This document shows, piece after piece, positions 33,452 through 41,341 of a stretch of DNA of 64,000 nucleotides. The translations under genes and the position numbers were made by a program. Numbering within the stretch: position 1 is the stretch's first letter; every line of letters starts with the position of its first letter. Under the pieces are notes generated by a model. The model was not told where the DNA came from. It made no database searches and was given only the letters and a program-made list of their open reading frames with translations. Origin of the DNA: Devosia yakushimensis (lineage in GTDB: Bacteria; Pseudomonadota; Alphaproteobacteria; Rhizobiales; Devosiaceae); the NCBI RefSeq assembly GCF_030159855.1, contig NZ_BSNG01000001.1:124001-188000 (forward strand), given 5' to 3'.

Positions 33452-35030
33452 TGGCAATCCTTTCGAACAGCCGGGGCAGGCCCACAAAGGCGATAATGGT
33501 GCCGATGAGCAGAATGGCGGCGATAGCAGCCGCGTCATTGCCGCGATAGGCACCCAGGGCGCGGAACATCAGCAGTGGCAGGGTCTGGAAATCCTGGGTG
33601 CCGAACAGCGCGATAACGCCCAGATCACCCAGCGAAAAACAGAAGGCCAGCGCCAGCATGACGCCGATATCCTTGCCGAGCAGGGGATACTCGACGGCGG
33701 TGAATTGCCGCCAGCCGGAGAGATCGAGCGAGCGGATCAGCTTGCCCCGCGTGCGGGCGATGGCCTCGAAGGGCGGGCCGAGCGTTGCCATGGCGAAGGG
33801 CAGGGCGAGCAGGCTATTGCCGAGGATGACGACATAGGGCGCAGCCAGCGCGGGCGCAACGCCCAGATTGCGCACCAGGAGGAAAAAGCCCAGCGAGAGC
33901 ACCACGGCGGGCACGGCCAGATAGGCGAAGGCCGGCATGCCCAGAATGGTGCGGATCATGCCATTGCCGGTGGCGCCGCGGCCCATGGCGAGGGTGATGG
34001 CCAGCAGCAGCGTCAGCAACGCCGAACTGGTGCCGATGACGAGGCTGGAAAGCGCCGCCCACCAGAAAGCCGGCTGCGCCAAGAGGCGCCCGAAGCCGCC
34101 CACTACGCCATCGAACAGGACCGAAGCCAGGGGCAGGATGAAGGCTATGGTGCAAAGGATGAGGATGATGGTTTGCACTATCCGCGCGCCAATGCCATCG
34201 CGCCAGCTCGGGGCTGTGGAAGGCCCCAGGCTCGTGGGAATGGGCGCCAGGGCCGAGGCGATCAGGATGACAATGGAGCAGACCCCGATCTGCGTCAGCG
34301 CCAGCAGCACGGCGGCGCGCAGGTCGAAATCCTGCCGCACGGCGGCATAGATGGCCACTTCCAGTGTCTGGTTGGCGGGCCCGCCGCCAAGCAGCAGCAC
34401 AATGGGGAAGCTGGTAAAGGCGAGGAGGAAGATGATGGCGCCCAGGCCCGGCAGCGTGCCGCGCAGGGCCGGCCAATCGATGATGGTAAAGCGCTGCCAG
34501 GCGGAAAGGGCCAGGGATTGCCCGGTCTTGAGGCGAGGCCGGGGGATGGCGTCGAGCCGGGCCAGCATGATGCGGGCGGCAAAGGCGCCGTCGAGAATGA
34601 CATGGGCAAAGAGAATGCCGGAAAGCCCGAAGGCGGGATTGCCGATGGCGGTGCCGAACAGGGCCTCGCTCGCCTGGTTGATCCAGCCATTGCGTCCCCA
34701 GATGGAGAGCAGGCCAAAGGCCACCACCATGCCGGGGGTGACGATGGCCGAGGCGAAAAGGCCGACAACCAGATCGCGCCCGGGAAAACGCAGCCGGTTG
34801 AGCGCCCAGGCGAGCGCCATGCCCACGGCCAGCGAGAGTATCGTGGTGAGGCCAGCCTGGATCGAGGTCATCCGCAGCAGATGAGGGATATCCACCCGTC
34901 CCGGGCCGCTGGCCTGATCGGTGGCCGCGCTGAAAATCGACCACAAGACGAGGGCGATCAGCACGGCAATCGCGAAAGCCAGGGCGGAAGCGGCGGCGAT
35001 ACGCAGCGGGCGGTGGGGCAGGGCGGTCAT
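33438..35030 (-). CDS. thiP: Thiamine ABC transporter permease
   Basis: A 530-residue permease made of two fused halves, each with a binding-protein-dependent transport domain, as in ThiP and the related Fe(III) permeases. The two EAA-like loops are PRLKTGQSLALSAWQRFTII in the first half and IARTRGKLIRSLDLSGWRQF in the second. About twelve hydrophobic segments are visible. The ATG at 35030 is preferred because GGAAG lies 7 bases upstream; an ATG at 35042 is also in frame. It lies between thiB and thiQ. Confidence 0.93.
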   Translation of the reverse strand: MTALPHRPLRIAAASALAFAIAVLIALVLWSIFSAATDQASGPGRVDIPHLLRMTSIQAGLTTILSLAVGMALAWALNRLRFPGRDLVVGLFASAIVTPGMVVAFGLLSIWGRNGWINQASEALFGTAIGNPAFGLSGILFAHVILDGAFAARIMLARLDAIPRPRLKTGQSLALSAWQRFTIIDWPALRGTLPGLGAIIFLLAFTSFPIVLLLGGGPANQTLEVAIYAAVRQDFDLRAAVLLALTQIGVCSIVILIASALAPIPTSLGPSTAPSWRDGIGARIVQTIILILCTIAFILPLASVLFDGVVGGFGRLLAQPAFWWAALSSLVIGTSSALLTLLLAITLAMGRGATGNGMIRTILGMPAFAYLAVPAVVLSLGFFLLVRNLGVAPALAAPYVVILGNSLLALPFAMATLGPPFEAIARTRGKLIRSLDLSGWRQFTAVEYPLLGKDIGVMLALAFCFSLGDLGVIALFGTQDFQTLPLLMFRALGAYRGNDAAAIAAILLIGTIIAFVGLPRLFERIANAAR

Positions 35031-35111
35031 GGATGCTTCCATGGGCACAGATCGCCCCCACCCCTGACGCTGAGCACGCATGCCTGCGAGCCACGATCTG
35101 CACCCTCCCCG

Positions 35112-35132
35112 CCTCCCCCATCAAGGGGGAGG
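35112..35132. repeat. Half-copy of the CCTCCCCC/GGGGGAGG palindrome between thiB and thiP
   Basis: CCTCCCCC, 5 bases, GGGGGAGG. This matches the inner palindrome of the larger repeats at 22304 and 37493 but has no partner arm. It falls within a 136-bp gap inside the thi operon. Confidence 0.6.
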
Positions 35133-35166
35133 TGCCGTTCTGTGGTTGTGACCATCCCGGTGGTCC

Positions 35167-36171
35167 CTACTGAATCGCCTTCAGCATCTCGTCGATCCAG
35201 GCAGGTGTATTCGCCTCGATCTCGGCGTCGGGCAGGGTCAGGGTCTTTTCCGGCTGGGGCAGCGCGCCAAAGGCGGGGTTCAGTTCATAGCCAAGGTCGA
35301 TGACCGGGAACATCCAATTGGTGGTGGGGATGATCTTCTGGGCGTCGGCCGATGTCAGGTAATCGAGGAACTGGAAGGCGAGTTCCTGGTGCTTGGAGGA
35401 TTTGAGCACGCCAGCCACTTCGGTCTGGGCGAAATGGCCCTCCTCGAACAGGGCTGCCTTGATCGTATCGTCGTCTTCCTCGACGATGTGATAGGCTGGC
35501 GAGGTGGTGTAGGAGAGCGCCATATCGGCCTCACCCTCAAGGAAGAGATTGTAGCTTTCGCTCCATTCGCGCGTGACGGTCAGGATATGGGGCTTGAGCC
35601 CGGCCCAGATTTCGGGCGCGCGGTCGCCATAGGCAGCCTTGATCCAGAGCACGAGGCCCAGGCCGGGCGTTGCCGAACGCGGGTCCTGGATGACGATCTT
35701 GAAATCGTCGGGCAGGGCGATCAGCTCTTCGAACGACTTTGGCGGATTGGCCACCTTGTCGCTGTCATAGACAAAGGCGAAATGGGCGTAATCGAAGGGC
35801 ACGAAGCTCTTGTCGGTCCAGCCGGTGGGCAGGGTCAGGTTGTCGAAATAGAAATTGTGCTCGGCAAACAGCCCGGTGTCGCGCGCTTCCCCGGCAATGG
35901 CGGTATCGAGCCCGACGATCAGATCGGCCTCGGTCGTGGCGCCTTCGAGCTGCACACGGCGCAGCGTGCCGATGGAGGAATCCGCGGCGATGAAATCGAC
36001 CGTGCAGTTGCAAATGGCTTCAAAGCCGGCCTTGAGCTGGGGGCCGGGGCCCCAATCGGCGGCAAAACCATCATAGGTATAGATTTTGAGCGCCGGCACA
36101 TCCTGGGCGAAGGCGGGCGTGGCGAAGAGTCCGGCAAGGACCGCAAGCGCCAGAGAGGTGGATTTGACCAT
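35167..36171 (-). CDS. thiB: Thiamine ABC transporter substrate-binding protein
   Basis: A 334-residue periplasmic protein with a signal peptide (KSTSLALAVLAGLFATPAFA, then QDVPALKIYTYD). The family blocks YTYDGFAADWGPGPQLKAGF and GLDTAIAGEARDTGLFAEHN match TbpA/ThiB, which binds thiamine and its phosphates. It is the first gene of thiBPQ, and a TPP riboswitch lies 83-168 bases upstream, so the operon is switched off when thiamine pyrophosphate is plentiful. Confidence 0.94.
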   Translation of the reverse strand: MVKSTSLALAVLAGLFATPAFAQDVPALKIYTYDGFAADWGPGPQLKAGFEAICNCTVDFIAADSSIGTLRRVQLEGATTEADLIVGLDTAIAGEARDTGLFAEHNFYFDNLTLPTGWTDKSFVPFDYAHFAFVYDSDKVANPPKSFEELIALPDDFKIVIQDPRSATPGLGLVLWIKAAYGDRAPEIWAGLKPHILTVTREWSESYNLFLEGEADMALSYTTSPAYHIVEEDDDTIKAALFEEGHFAQTEVAGVLKSSKHQELAFQFLDYLTSADAQKIIPTTNWMFPVIDLGYELNPAFGALPQPEKTLTLPDAEIEANTPAWIDEMLKAIQ

Positions 36172-36253
36172 TGGGTCATTCCCTTCATCGGTTCAAGCGA
36201 TCATGTGTGAAGGGATAGGTGTCAATGGTGGAGCGTGGCGAGACGCCCTTGCC

Positions 36254-36339
36254 ATCTCGAACTTCCTCCGCCAGCATGACCTGGTTCAGGTTCAATGGGT
36301 AATTCTCAGCTCCGGAAACCCGGAACACCCCAGCGAGAC
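36254..36339 (-). promoter_or_regulatory. TPP (thiamine pyrophosphate) riboswitch
   Basis: On the - strand, closing stem TCTCG/CGAGA encloses GGGGTG, the pyrimidine-sensor CTGAGAATTACCC, GAACCTGA and the pyrophosphate-sensor GCTGGCGGAGG. These are the conserved THI-box elements in the right order and spacing. It precedes thiB. The + strand gene for thiamine diphosphokinase starts only 24 bases away on the other side. Confidence 0.92.
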
Positions 36340-36362
36340 GCCTGAGACTTAGTGCGAGAATT

Positions 36363-37067
36363 GTGACAGTGCAAGAGACTTCCGTGAGCGGCGCGGATGG
36401 GCTGCCCATCGTGTTTGAAGGCCCATTGGCCATTGTGGGCGGCGGGGTGGTGGACCCGGCTCTGCTGGTCGAGTTGGACCGGCGGGGCGTCGCCCTGGTG
36501 GGCGCCGATGGCGGGGGCGATGCAATCGGGGATGCGGGCCTGGTGCCCGCCGCGATCATCGGCGATCTTGATTCCCTCTCCAACCGGACCGGTTGGGAGC
36601 AACGGACCAGGGTCGTCCACCTTGCCGAGCAGGAAACCACCGACTTCGAGAAAGCCCTCTATTCGACCGCAGCGCCGCTGACATTGGCGCTGGGCATGAC
36701 CGGCAAGCGGCTCGATCACACATTGTCAGCGCTGAATGCCATGCAGAAATTTGCGCTGCGGCGGCATCTGCTGCTGGTGGATGAGGTCGACGTGGCGCTG
36801 GCCGTAATTGGCCCGTTCAGCTTCGAAGCCGCCAAGGGCGAGCGGGTGTCGATCTATCCCCTGGCGGAAGTGAGCTTTGCCCGCTCCGAGCGACTGCTCT
36901 ATCCGCTGGATGGATTGACGCTGGCGCCGGGCGGACGGCTCGGTACGTCCAATGAGGGGCTCGGGGGGCGGGTCGAGATTGTTCCGGCCGACGACACGCC
37001 CTGGCTGCTCATCCTCGACAAGTCGCATCTGCCGGCGCTCATCGACCTGCTCCTCGCCCCTGCGTGA
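36363..37067 (+). CDS. thiN: Thiamine diphosphokinase
   Basis: A 234-residue enzyme that converts thiamine to thiamine pyrophosphate with ATP. Diagnostic blocks are GADGGGDAIGDAGLVPAAII, the metal-binding GDLDSL and the catalytic region QETTDFEKALY, followed by ALGMTGKRLDHTLSALNAM. The start is a GTG at 36363, with further GTG codons at 36369 and 36384, so the N-terminus is uncertain. It is divergent from the thiamine transporter genes and makes the very ligand their riboswitch senses. Confidence 0.92.
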   Translation: MTVQETSVSGADGLPIVFEGPLAIVGGGVVDPALLVELDRRGVALVGADGGGDAIGDAGLVPAAIIGDLDSLSNRTGWEQRTRVVHLAEQETTDFEKALYSTAAPLTLALGMTGKRLDHTLSALNAMQKFALRRHLLLVDEVDVALAVIGPFSFEAAKGERVSIYPLAEVSFARSERLLYPLDGLTLAPGGRLGTSNEGLGGRVEIVPADDTPWLLILDKSHLPALIDLLLAPA

Positions 37068-37164
37068 CGCCTTTCTGAATGGCCCGTTCAAGGCCGTTTC
37101 AGCCGGTGCGGCTCACATCGGGAGCCGCCGGAATAACCGGCGATCAGAGAGGAGTTTTCCGAAA

Positions 37165-37473
37165 ATGTCGATCAGCAGATCCATAGCCGTTGCCCTCGTG
37201 CTTGCCACCGGGCTTGCGGCCGGCGCCGCGCAGGCCAATGACATTGCCATTGGCACCGGCCTGTCCGAACTGGCCATTATCATCGTTGGCGGCAAGGGTG
37301 GGGATGTCAGCCTCAACCCGCAGCCTTTGCCGCCGGGCATTGTCAATCCCTGGGTCCGGCAGGGGCTCAATCCCCAGCCATTGCCGCCGGGCAGGGGTCC
37401 GGCGACCGCGGTTCGCCCCGGCTTCTGGCAGGGCAGCAATCCGGACGAGCTTGTGCCGGGCCGGATGTATTAG
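37165..37473 (+). CDS. Small secreted protein with two NPQPLPPG motifs
   Basis: A 102-residue protein; ATG at 37165 after GAGAGGAG. The signal peptide (RSIAVALVLATGLAAGAAQA) is followed by a short mature part with LNPQPLPPGIVNPW and GLNPQPLPPGRGPA, spaced 20 residues apart. This NPQPLPP motif recurs in small exported proteins of many bacteria, but its function is unknown to me. The mature protein is only about 80 residues and Pro/Gly-rich, so it may be unstructured or a ligand peptide. Confidence 0.75.
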   Translation: MSISRSIAVALVLATGLAAGAAQANDIAIGTGLSELAIIIVGGKGGDVSLNPQPLPPGIVNPWVRQGLNPQPLPPGRGPATAVRPGFWQGSNPDELVPGRMY

Positions 37474-37492
37474 GCGCTGCTGGGGGGGTCGG

Positions 37493-37612
37493 GATACCCC
37501 CTCCTAACCTCCCCCTGATAGGGGGAGGGATATCTCCACTCTTGGAACTGGATCGAGTTCTAACCACTGAACGGTCCCTCCCCCTATCAGGGGGAGGCTA
37601 GGAGGGGGTATC
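37493..37612. repeat. Palindromic intergenic repeat, copy 2
   Basis: Arms at 37493-37530 and 37575-37612 are reverse complements with one mismatch over 38 bases. The sequence is nearly the same as the element between serC and serA (22304-22418). The spacers differ, although both contain GATCGAGT. This fits a mobile or convertible REP-like family. Confidence 0.85.
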
Positions 37613-37705
37613 CACTTGCCAAGACCTTTGGCTGATCCGGGAGGGTATCCCGGTGGATAATTCGCCTTTGCCCGCCTATGCTGGGGCGGACCTCAGGGAG
37701 ATGGC

Positions 37706-38434
37706 ATGACAAATCGCCGGCATATATTGACGGGTTTGGCCGGGCTCTCACTCGGCCTTTCAGTCCGGCAGGAGGCCTGGGCCATGAGCAGTTTCACTCA
37801 GCAGGTCGCCGCCTCGCTGCCCCAAGGCGTCACCTTGCCCGAGGCCTTCGTTACGACCATGGACTGGATGGCGGCCAATGACTTTGTGCGTGATGGACCA
37901 ATTGCCTATCTCTCGCCCGCCAGCGCTCAACTCATGAGCGAAACCGGCTTCAAGCCTGTGGATGCCGGCCATGTTGCCGCGTGGCTGGGCACTGAAGACC
38001 CCAGCTACGTGGATCGGTTGGCACCCATCATTCCGACCGGCGGCGAGGGCTCGTATGCGGCGTTGTGGCGGCGCGACGATGGTGGCCTCAGCATCGTGCA
38101 TATGGGGTCGGGTTCGGGCTCAACCATGACATGCGTTTTGGCTGATGACCCTGTCGACATGCTGCGGCTGATGGCGATCGGCTATTCCGAGCTGTGCTGG
38201 CCGGAGACCCTTGCCATAACGCCGGAACAGGAACATTCCGATCTTGTCATGATCCTGGGGGCAGACAATGTGCTGCCCTATAGCCCACCGCAGGAATTCC
38301 GCCGGTTCATCACTAAAACCTTCAATGTCACCATCCCCGAACGGGGGTCGGAAATCGTTGGGAATGTTGCGCTGATGGAATCGGAAACCTCCGATGATCC
38401 ATTCTGGCGGTGGATGCAGACCGTGCCGCGCTAA
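37706..38434 (+). CDS. Hypothetical protein, possibly SMI1/KNR4-like
   Basis: A 242-residue protein from the ATG at 37706. The N-terminus (RRHILTGLAGLSLGLSV) looks like a twin-arginine or Sec signal; if the ATG at 37784 (SSFTQQVAASLP) is the real start, it is cytoplasmic and 216 residues. The middle blocks GGEGSYAALWRRDDGGLSIV and LADDPVDMLRLMAIGYSELC resemble the SMI1/KNR4 fold found in toxin-immunity and regulatory proteins. No toxin gene is adjacent, so an immunity role is not supported. It shares a bidirectional terminator with rpoH. Confidence 0.7.
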   Translation: MTNRRHILTGLAGLSLGLSVRQEAWAMSSFTQQVAASLPQGVTLPEAFVTTMDWMAANDFVRDGPIAYLSPASAQLMSETGFKPVDAGHVAAWLGTEDPSYVDRLAPIIPTGGEGSYAALWRRDDGGLSIVHMGSGSGSTMTCVLADDPVDMLRLMAIGYSELCWPETLAITPEQEHSDLVMILGADNVLPYSPPQEFRRFITKTFNVTIPERGSEIVGNVALMESETSDDPFWRWMQTVPR

Positions 38435-38437
38435 CAA

Positions 38438-38464
38438 AAAAGGCGGGCACCGGGCCCGCCTTTT
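38438..38464. terminator. Bidirectional intrinsic terminator
   Basis: AAAAGGCGGGC, 5-base loop, GCCCGCCTTTT, with an A-run on one side and a T-run on the other. It lies between the SMI1-like gene (stop 38434) and rpoH (end 38483) and can serve both. Confidence 0.9.
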
Positions 38465-38482
38465 CCAAATTGTCTCAACCGC

Positions 38483-39355
38483 TTAGGCCGCGCTGCGGGC
38501 AGCTTCCTTGACCGCGTCCTGCACCTTTTCAAAGGCGCGGACCTCGATCTGGCGGATGCGTTCGCGGCTGACGTCATATTGCTGGGCCAGCTCTTCGAGC
38601 GTCGCCGGGTTTTCCTGCAGCCGGCGGGCGTTGAAGATGGCGCGTTCGCGCTCGTTGAGCACGTCCATGGCATTGGTCAGAAGACCCATGCGCTCGGTAT
38701 ACTCCTCGCTTTCGCCCAAAGCCGTTTCCTGGCTCGGGGTGTCGTCGACCAGCCAATCTTGCCATTCCGAGGAACCTTCGTCGGCCCGCATCGGCGAGTT
38801 CAGCGAAGCGTCGCCCGACAGGCGCGCATTCATCGACACCACATCGTCTTCGGTGACGTTGAGCGTGGTGGCGATCTGCTTGATCTGGTCAGGATGCAGG
38901 CTCCCATCGTCGAGCGCGGCGATCTGGCCCTTCACCTTACGCAGGTTGAAGAACAGGCGCTTTTGCGCGGCAGTGGTGCCGATCTTGACCAGGCTCCAGG
39001 AGCGCAGGACATATTCCTGAATGGCGGCGCGGATCCACCACATGGCATAGGTGGCCAGCCGGAAGCCCTTTTCCGGCTCGAAGCGCTTGACCGCATGCAT
39101 CAGGCCCACATTGCCTTCCGAGATAACCTCGGAAATGGGCAGGCCATAACCGCGATAGCCCATGGCGATCTTGGCAACGAGACGCAGGTGAGAGGTAATG
39201 AGCTTTTGGGCAGCGCCGGGATCGGCATGCTCTTTATAGCGCTTGGCGAGCATATATTCTTCATCCGGTTCCAACATGGGGAACTTGCGGATTTCCTGAA
39301 GATAGCGGCTCAGCCCGCCTTCGCTTGAAAGGACCGGCAGATTTGTCTGGGCCAT
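38483..39355 (-). CDS. rpoH: RNA polymerase sigma-32 factor
   Basis: A 290-residue heat-shock sigma factor. Region 2 reads SHLRLVAKIAMGYRGYGLPI and KRFEPEKGFRLATYAMWWIR; the RpoH box QKRLFFNLRK, unique to sigma-32, is at about residues 131-140. Region 4 has DVSRERIRQIEVRAFEKV. It directs core polymerase to heat-shock promoters. Like many Rhizobiales, the organism may have a second rpoH elsewhere. It lies downstream of rluD on the same strand. Confidence 0.95.
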   Translation of the reverse strand: MAQTNLPVLSSEGGLSRYLQEIRKFPMLEPDEEYMLAKRYKEHADPGAAQKLITSHLRLVAKIAMGYRGYGLPISEVISEGNVGLMHAVKRFEPEKGFRLATYAMWWIRAAIQEYVLRSWSLVKIGTTAAQKRLFFNLRKVKGQIAALDDGSLHPDQIKQIATTLNVTEDDVVSMNARLSGDASLNSPMRADEGSSEWQDWLVDDTPSQETALGESEEYTERMGLLTNAMDVLNERERAIFNARRLQENPATLEELAQQYDVSRERIRQIEVRAFEKVQDAVKEAARSAA

Positions 39356-39672
39356 GAATGCACCCCTTTCTGATATCCCCCATGCTAGTGGCGCCGGATT
39401 GCCGCTACATTGCGTAAAAGCCGAATGTAGTGACGCCCGTTCAACGCTTGGCGCGGGCGGATCAGTCCCCCGGAAATATCCATTTCGGCATATTCGCGGA
39501 ACTTAGAGCATATATAGGTAGCGGCTTCGCGAATGTAAGGGCGCGAAGTGTCCGTGAAACGTTACAAATTCGCAATGGTTGCTGGGCCTTGGGCGGCGGG
39601 GCAGTAGCGTTTCCGTGAACCATTCTAGCGCAGGGACGATGGGTTTTCCAGTGTCCAGCGGGCCGGCACCTG
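39356..39672 (-). promoter_or_regulatory. rluD-rpoH intergenic region
   Basis: A 317-bp gene-free stretch. Inverted repeats are CTACATT/AATGTAG (39405-39430) and CTTCGCG/CGCGAAG (39525-39548); the first lies about 50-75 bp upstream of the rpoH ATG and could be a regulatory site. A TATATA element is near 39511, and TCCGTGAA occurs twice. No ORF here has coding character. Confidence 0.5.
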
Positions 39673-40701
39673 TTACCGCGCAAAAGCCTTGTTATAGGGC
39701 TCCAAGGCCTCTTCCAGCGCTTCGAGATCGGGCGGCAGCGGGGCTTCGAAGAACATTTCCTCGCCGGTCGTGGGGTGTTCGAACCCCAGTTCGGCCGCGT
39801 GCAGCGCCTGCCGGCCCAGTGCCTGGATGGGGGCGGCGACTTCGGGCGGCAGCCGGTTGATCTTGGTGGCATAGCCCGAGGCATAGACGGCGTCGGCCAC
39901 CAGGGGATGGCTGATATAGGCCATATGCACGCGAATCTGGTGGGTGCGGCCGGTTTCGAGATGGCATTGCACCCGGGTAATATCCCAGCCCACGTCGCCA
40001 AAGCGCGCTTCGACGAAATAATGAGTGATCGCCTCGCGCCCATCCTTGCGCACGGCCTGTTTCAGCCGGTTATTGGCGTCGCGCCCCAGGGGCGCCTCGA
40101 TCGTGCCCTTGGCGGTTTCGGTCGAGCCCCAGACAAAGGCGATATAGGCCCGGTGCAGCGGGCCGGTGCGGCCATGATCGGCGAATTGCTCGGACAGATG
40201 CTTGTGCGCAAGCTCGGTCTTGGCCGCGACCATGACGCCGGAGGTGTCGCGATCGAGGCGATGGACGATCCCCGGACGGCGCACGCCGCCAATGCCCTGC
40301 AGACTTGCCCCGCAATGATAGATCAGCGCGTTGACGAGCGTGCCCGAGGGGCTGCCGGGCGCGGGATGGACCACCATGCCTACGGGCTTGTTGATGACGA
40401 TGAGCTGATCGTCCTCGTAGAGGATGTCGAGCGGGATGTTTTCCGGCTGCGGCTCGGGATCTTCGGGGGGCGGGGCGAGAAGGGTGATTGTCTCGCCCGC
40501 GCTGACGCGGTACTTGGGCTCACTGACAATAGTTCCCTCGATGCTGACCGCACCGGCCAGGATCAGGTCCTTGAGGCGGTTGCGGCTCAGCACATCATGG
40601 GCTTTGGCCAGGACGGCATCGAGCCTTCCGCCGGCCAGGGCCTCATCGACCACGATCTCGACTGCCTCGCCCTCGAATTCTTCTTCGGTATTTTCGGCCA
40701 T
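39673..40701 (-). CDS. rluD: 23S rRNA pseudouridine synthase, RluD-like
   Basis: A 342-residue enzyme. An N-terminal S4 RNA-binding domain (RLDAVLAKAHDVLSRNRLKD) precedes the RluA-family catalytic domain with the catalytic Asp in GIVHRLDRDTSGVMV and the closing motif CHLETGRTHQIRVH. RluD modifies helix 69 of 23S rRNA. The frame extends 6 bases to a TTG, but the ATG at 40701 is the better start. That ATG overlaps the ATG of the divergent membrane protein by two bases. Confidence 0.94.
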   Translation of the reverse strand: MAENTEEEFEGEAVEIVVDEALAGGRLDAVLAKAHDVLSRNRLKDLILAGAVSIEGTIVSEPKYRVSAGETITLLAPPPEDPEPQPENIPLDILYEDDQLIVINKPVGMVVHPAPGSPSGTLVNALIYHCGASLQGIGGVRRPGIVHRLDRDTSGVMVAAKTELAHKHLSEQFADHGRTGPLHRAYIAFVWGSTETAKGTIEAPLGRDANNRLKQAVRKDGREAITHYFVEARFGDVGWDITRVQCHLETGRTHQIRVHMAYISHPLVADAVYASGYATKINRLPPEVAAPIQALGRQALHAAELGFEHPTTGEEMFFEAPLPPDLEALEEALEPYNKAFAR

Positions 40702-41053
40702 GAGCAATCCTAACGAGTCCGGGCCAGACGGCCCCTATGTAAACGAGCCATTGTCGCCCGAGGCGCAGGCTGCGCTCGCCAAGGCGCGCCGCTCGTTCCG
40801 GTTTTCAATCAGCATTCTGTTGCTCGGCTTTATGGCGATTGCCCTGGCGCTTGTCTATCGCGTGATGCGCGATGCGCCGCCACCAGCCGTGGCCGAAACC
40901 GTCGCCATCCCGGCCGGGGCAGCGATTGTCTCGGCCGTGGTGGCCGATGGGGCGATCAATGTGACCTATACGATCGATGGCGTCACGACGCTGGGCCTGT
41001 TCGATCAGGCCACGGGAGAATTGACGCGCAGCGTGGTGATCGGGGCGGAGTAG
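40700..41053 (+). CDS. Small single-pass membrane protein, conserved hypothetical
   Basis: A 117-residue protein with a charged N-terminus (about 33 residues), one membrane helix (FSISILLLGFMAIALALVYR) and a soluble C-terminal domain of about 60 residues (VVADGAINVTYTIDGVTTLG). It resembles small proteins found beside rluD in Rhizobiales, possibly DUF6476; that name is from memory and unverified. The start codon lies on the complement of the rluD start, and no ribosome site is evident before it. Its function is unknown. Confidence 0.72.
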   Translation: MSNPNESGPDGPYVNEPLSPEAQAALAKARRSFRFSISILLLGFMAIALALVYRVMRDAPPPAVAETVAIPAGAAIVSAVVADGAINVTYTIDGVTTLGLFDQATGELTRSVVIGAE

Positions 41054-41117
41054 GTTGCGTCTGCGGGTTCGCGCCGAAATGGCTTGCACTCGGTGCTTCC
41101 ACCTCCACAATCGCCTT

Positions 41118-41188
41118 CCTCGGGCTTGACCCGAGGATCGCTCGCCGCTTGTGCCGCGTTGAGAGCGGCCCTCGGGTCAAGCCCGAGG
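41118..41188. repeat. Inverted repeat pair of the CCTCGGG/CCCGAGG type
   Basis: A 19-base palindrome with a 5-base centre (CCTCGGG-cttga-CCCGAGG, 41118-41136) and its exact reverse complement at 41170-41188. It is a different sequence type from the CATTCC and CCTCCCCC elements. It lies in the gap between two convergent hypotheticals. Confidence 0.8.
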
Positions 41189-41265
41189 GAGGCGCCAGTG
41201 GGGGAGATGAGTTGGGGAGCACCATTGAGTCTGGTGCCACAGATCGCGCAACCAACCACGGTGTC

Positions 41266-41285
41266 ATTCCGGCGCAGGCCGGAAT
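41266..41285. repeat. Single CATTCCGG-type palindrome
   Basis: ATTCCGGCGCAGGCCGGAAT, a near-palindrome of the same class as the arms at 43529 and 32713, here without a partner arm. It is 57 bases from the end of the coiled-coil protein gene. Confidence 0.65.
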
Positions 41286-41341
41286 CCATGCTGAAGGCTA
41301 TCCAGCCTCGGGGTTAGGACACCGCGGAAAGCCCCCAATCC

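Noticed and set aside
33705..35303. A 532-codon + strand frame across thiP and the end of thiB
   Set aside because: Antisense to thiP; the translation is low-complexity Gly, Glu and Gln with no domain.
38152..38159. A fifth TGTCGACA
   Set aside because: It lies inside the coding region of the SMI1-like gene, far from any start, so it is treated as chance and not part of the regulon.
37706..38434. Toxin-immunity role for the SMI1/KNR4-like protein
   Set aside because: No toxin, effector or secretion gene is adjacent, and the possible signal peptide argues against a cytoplasmic immunity protein.
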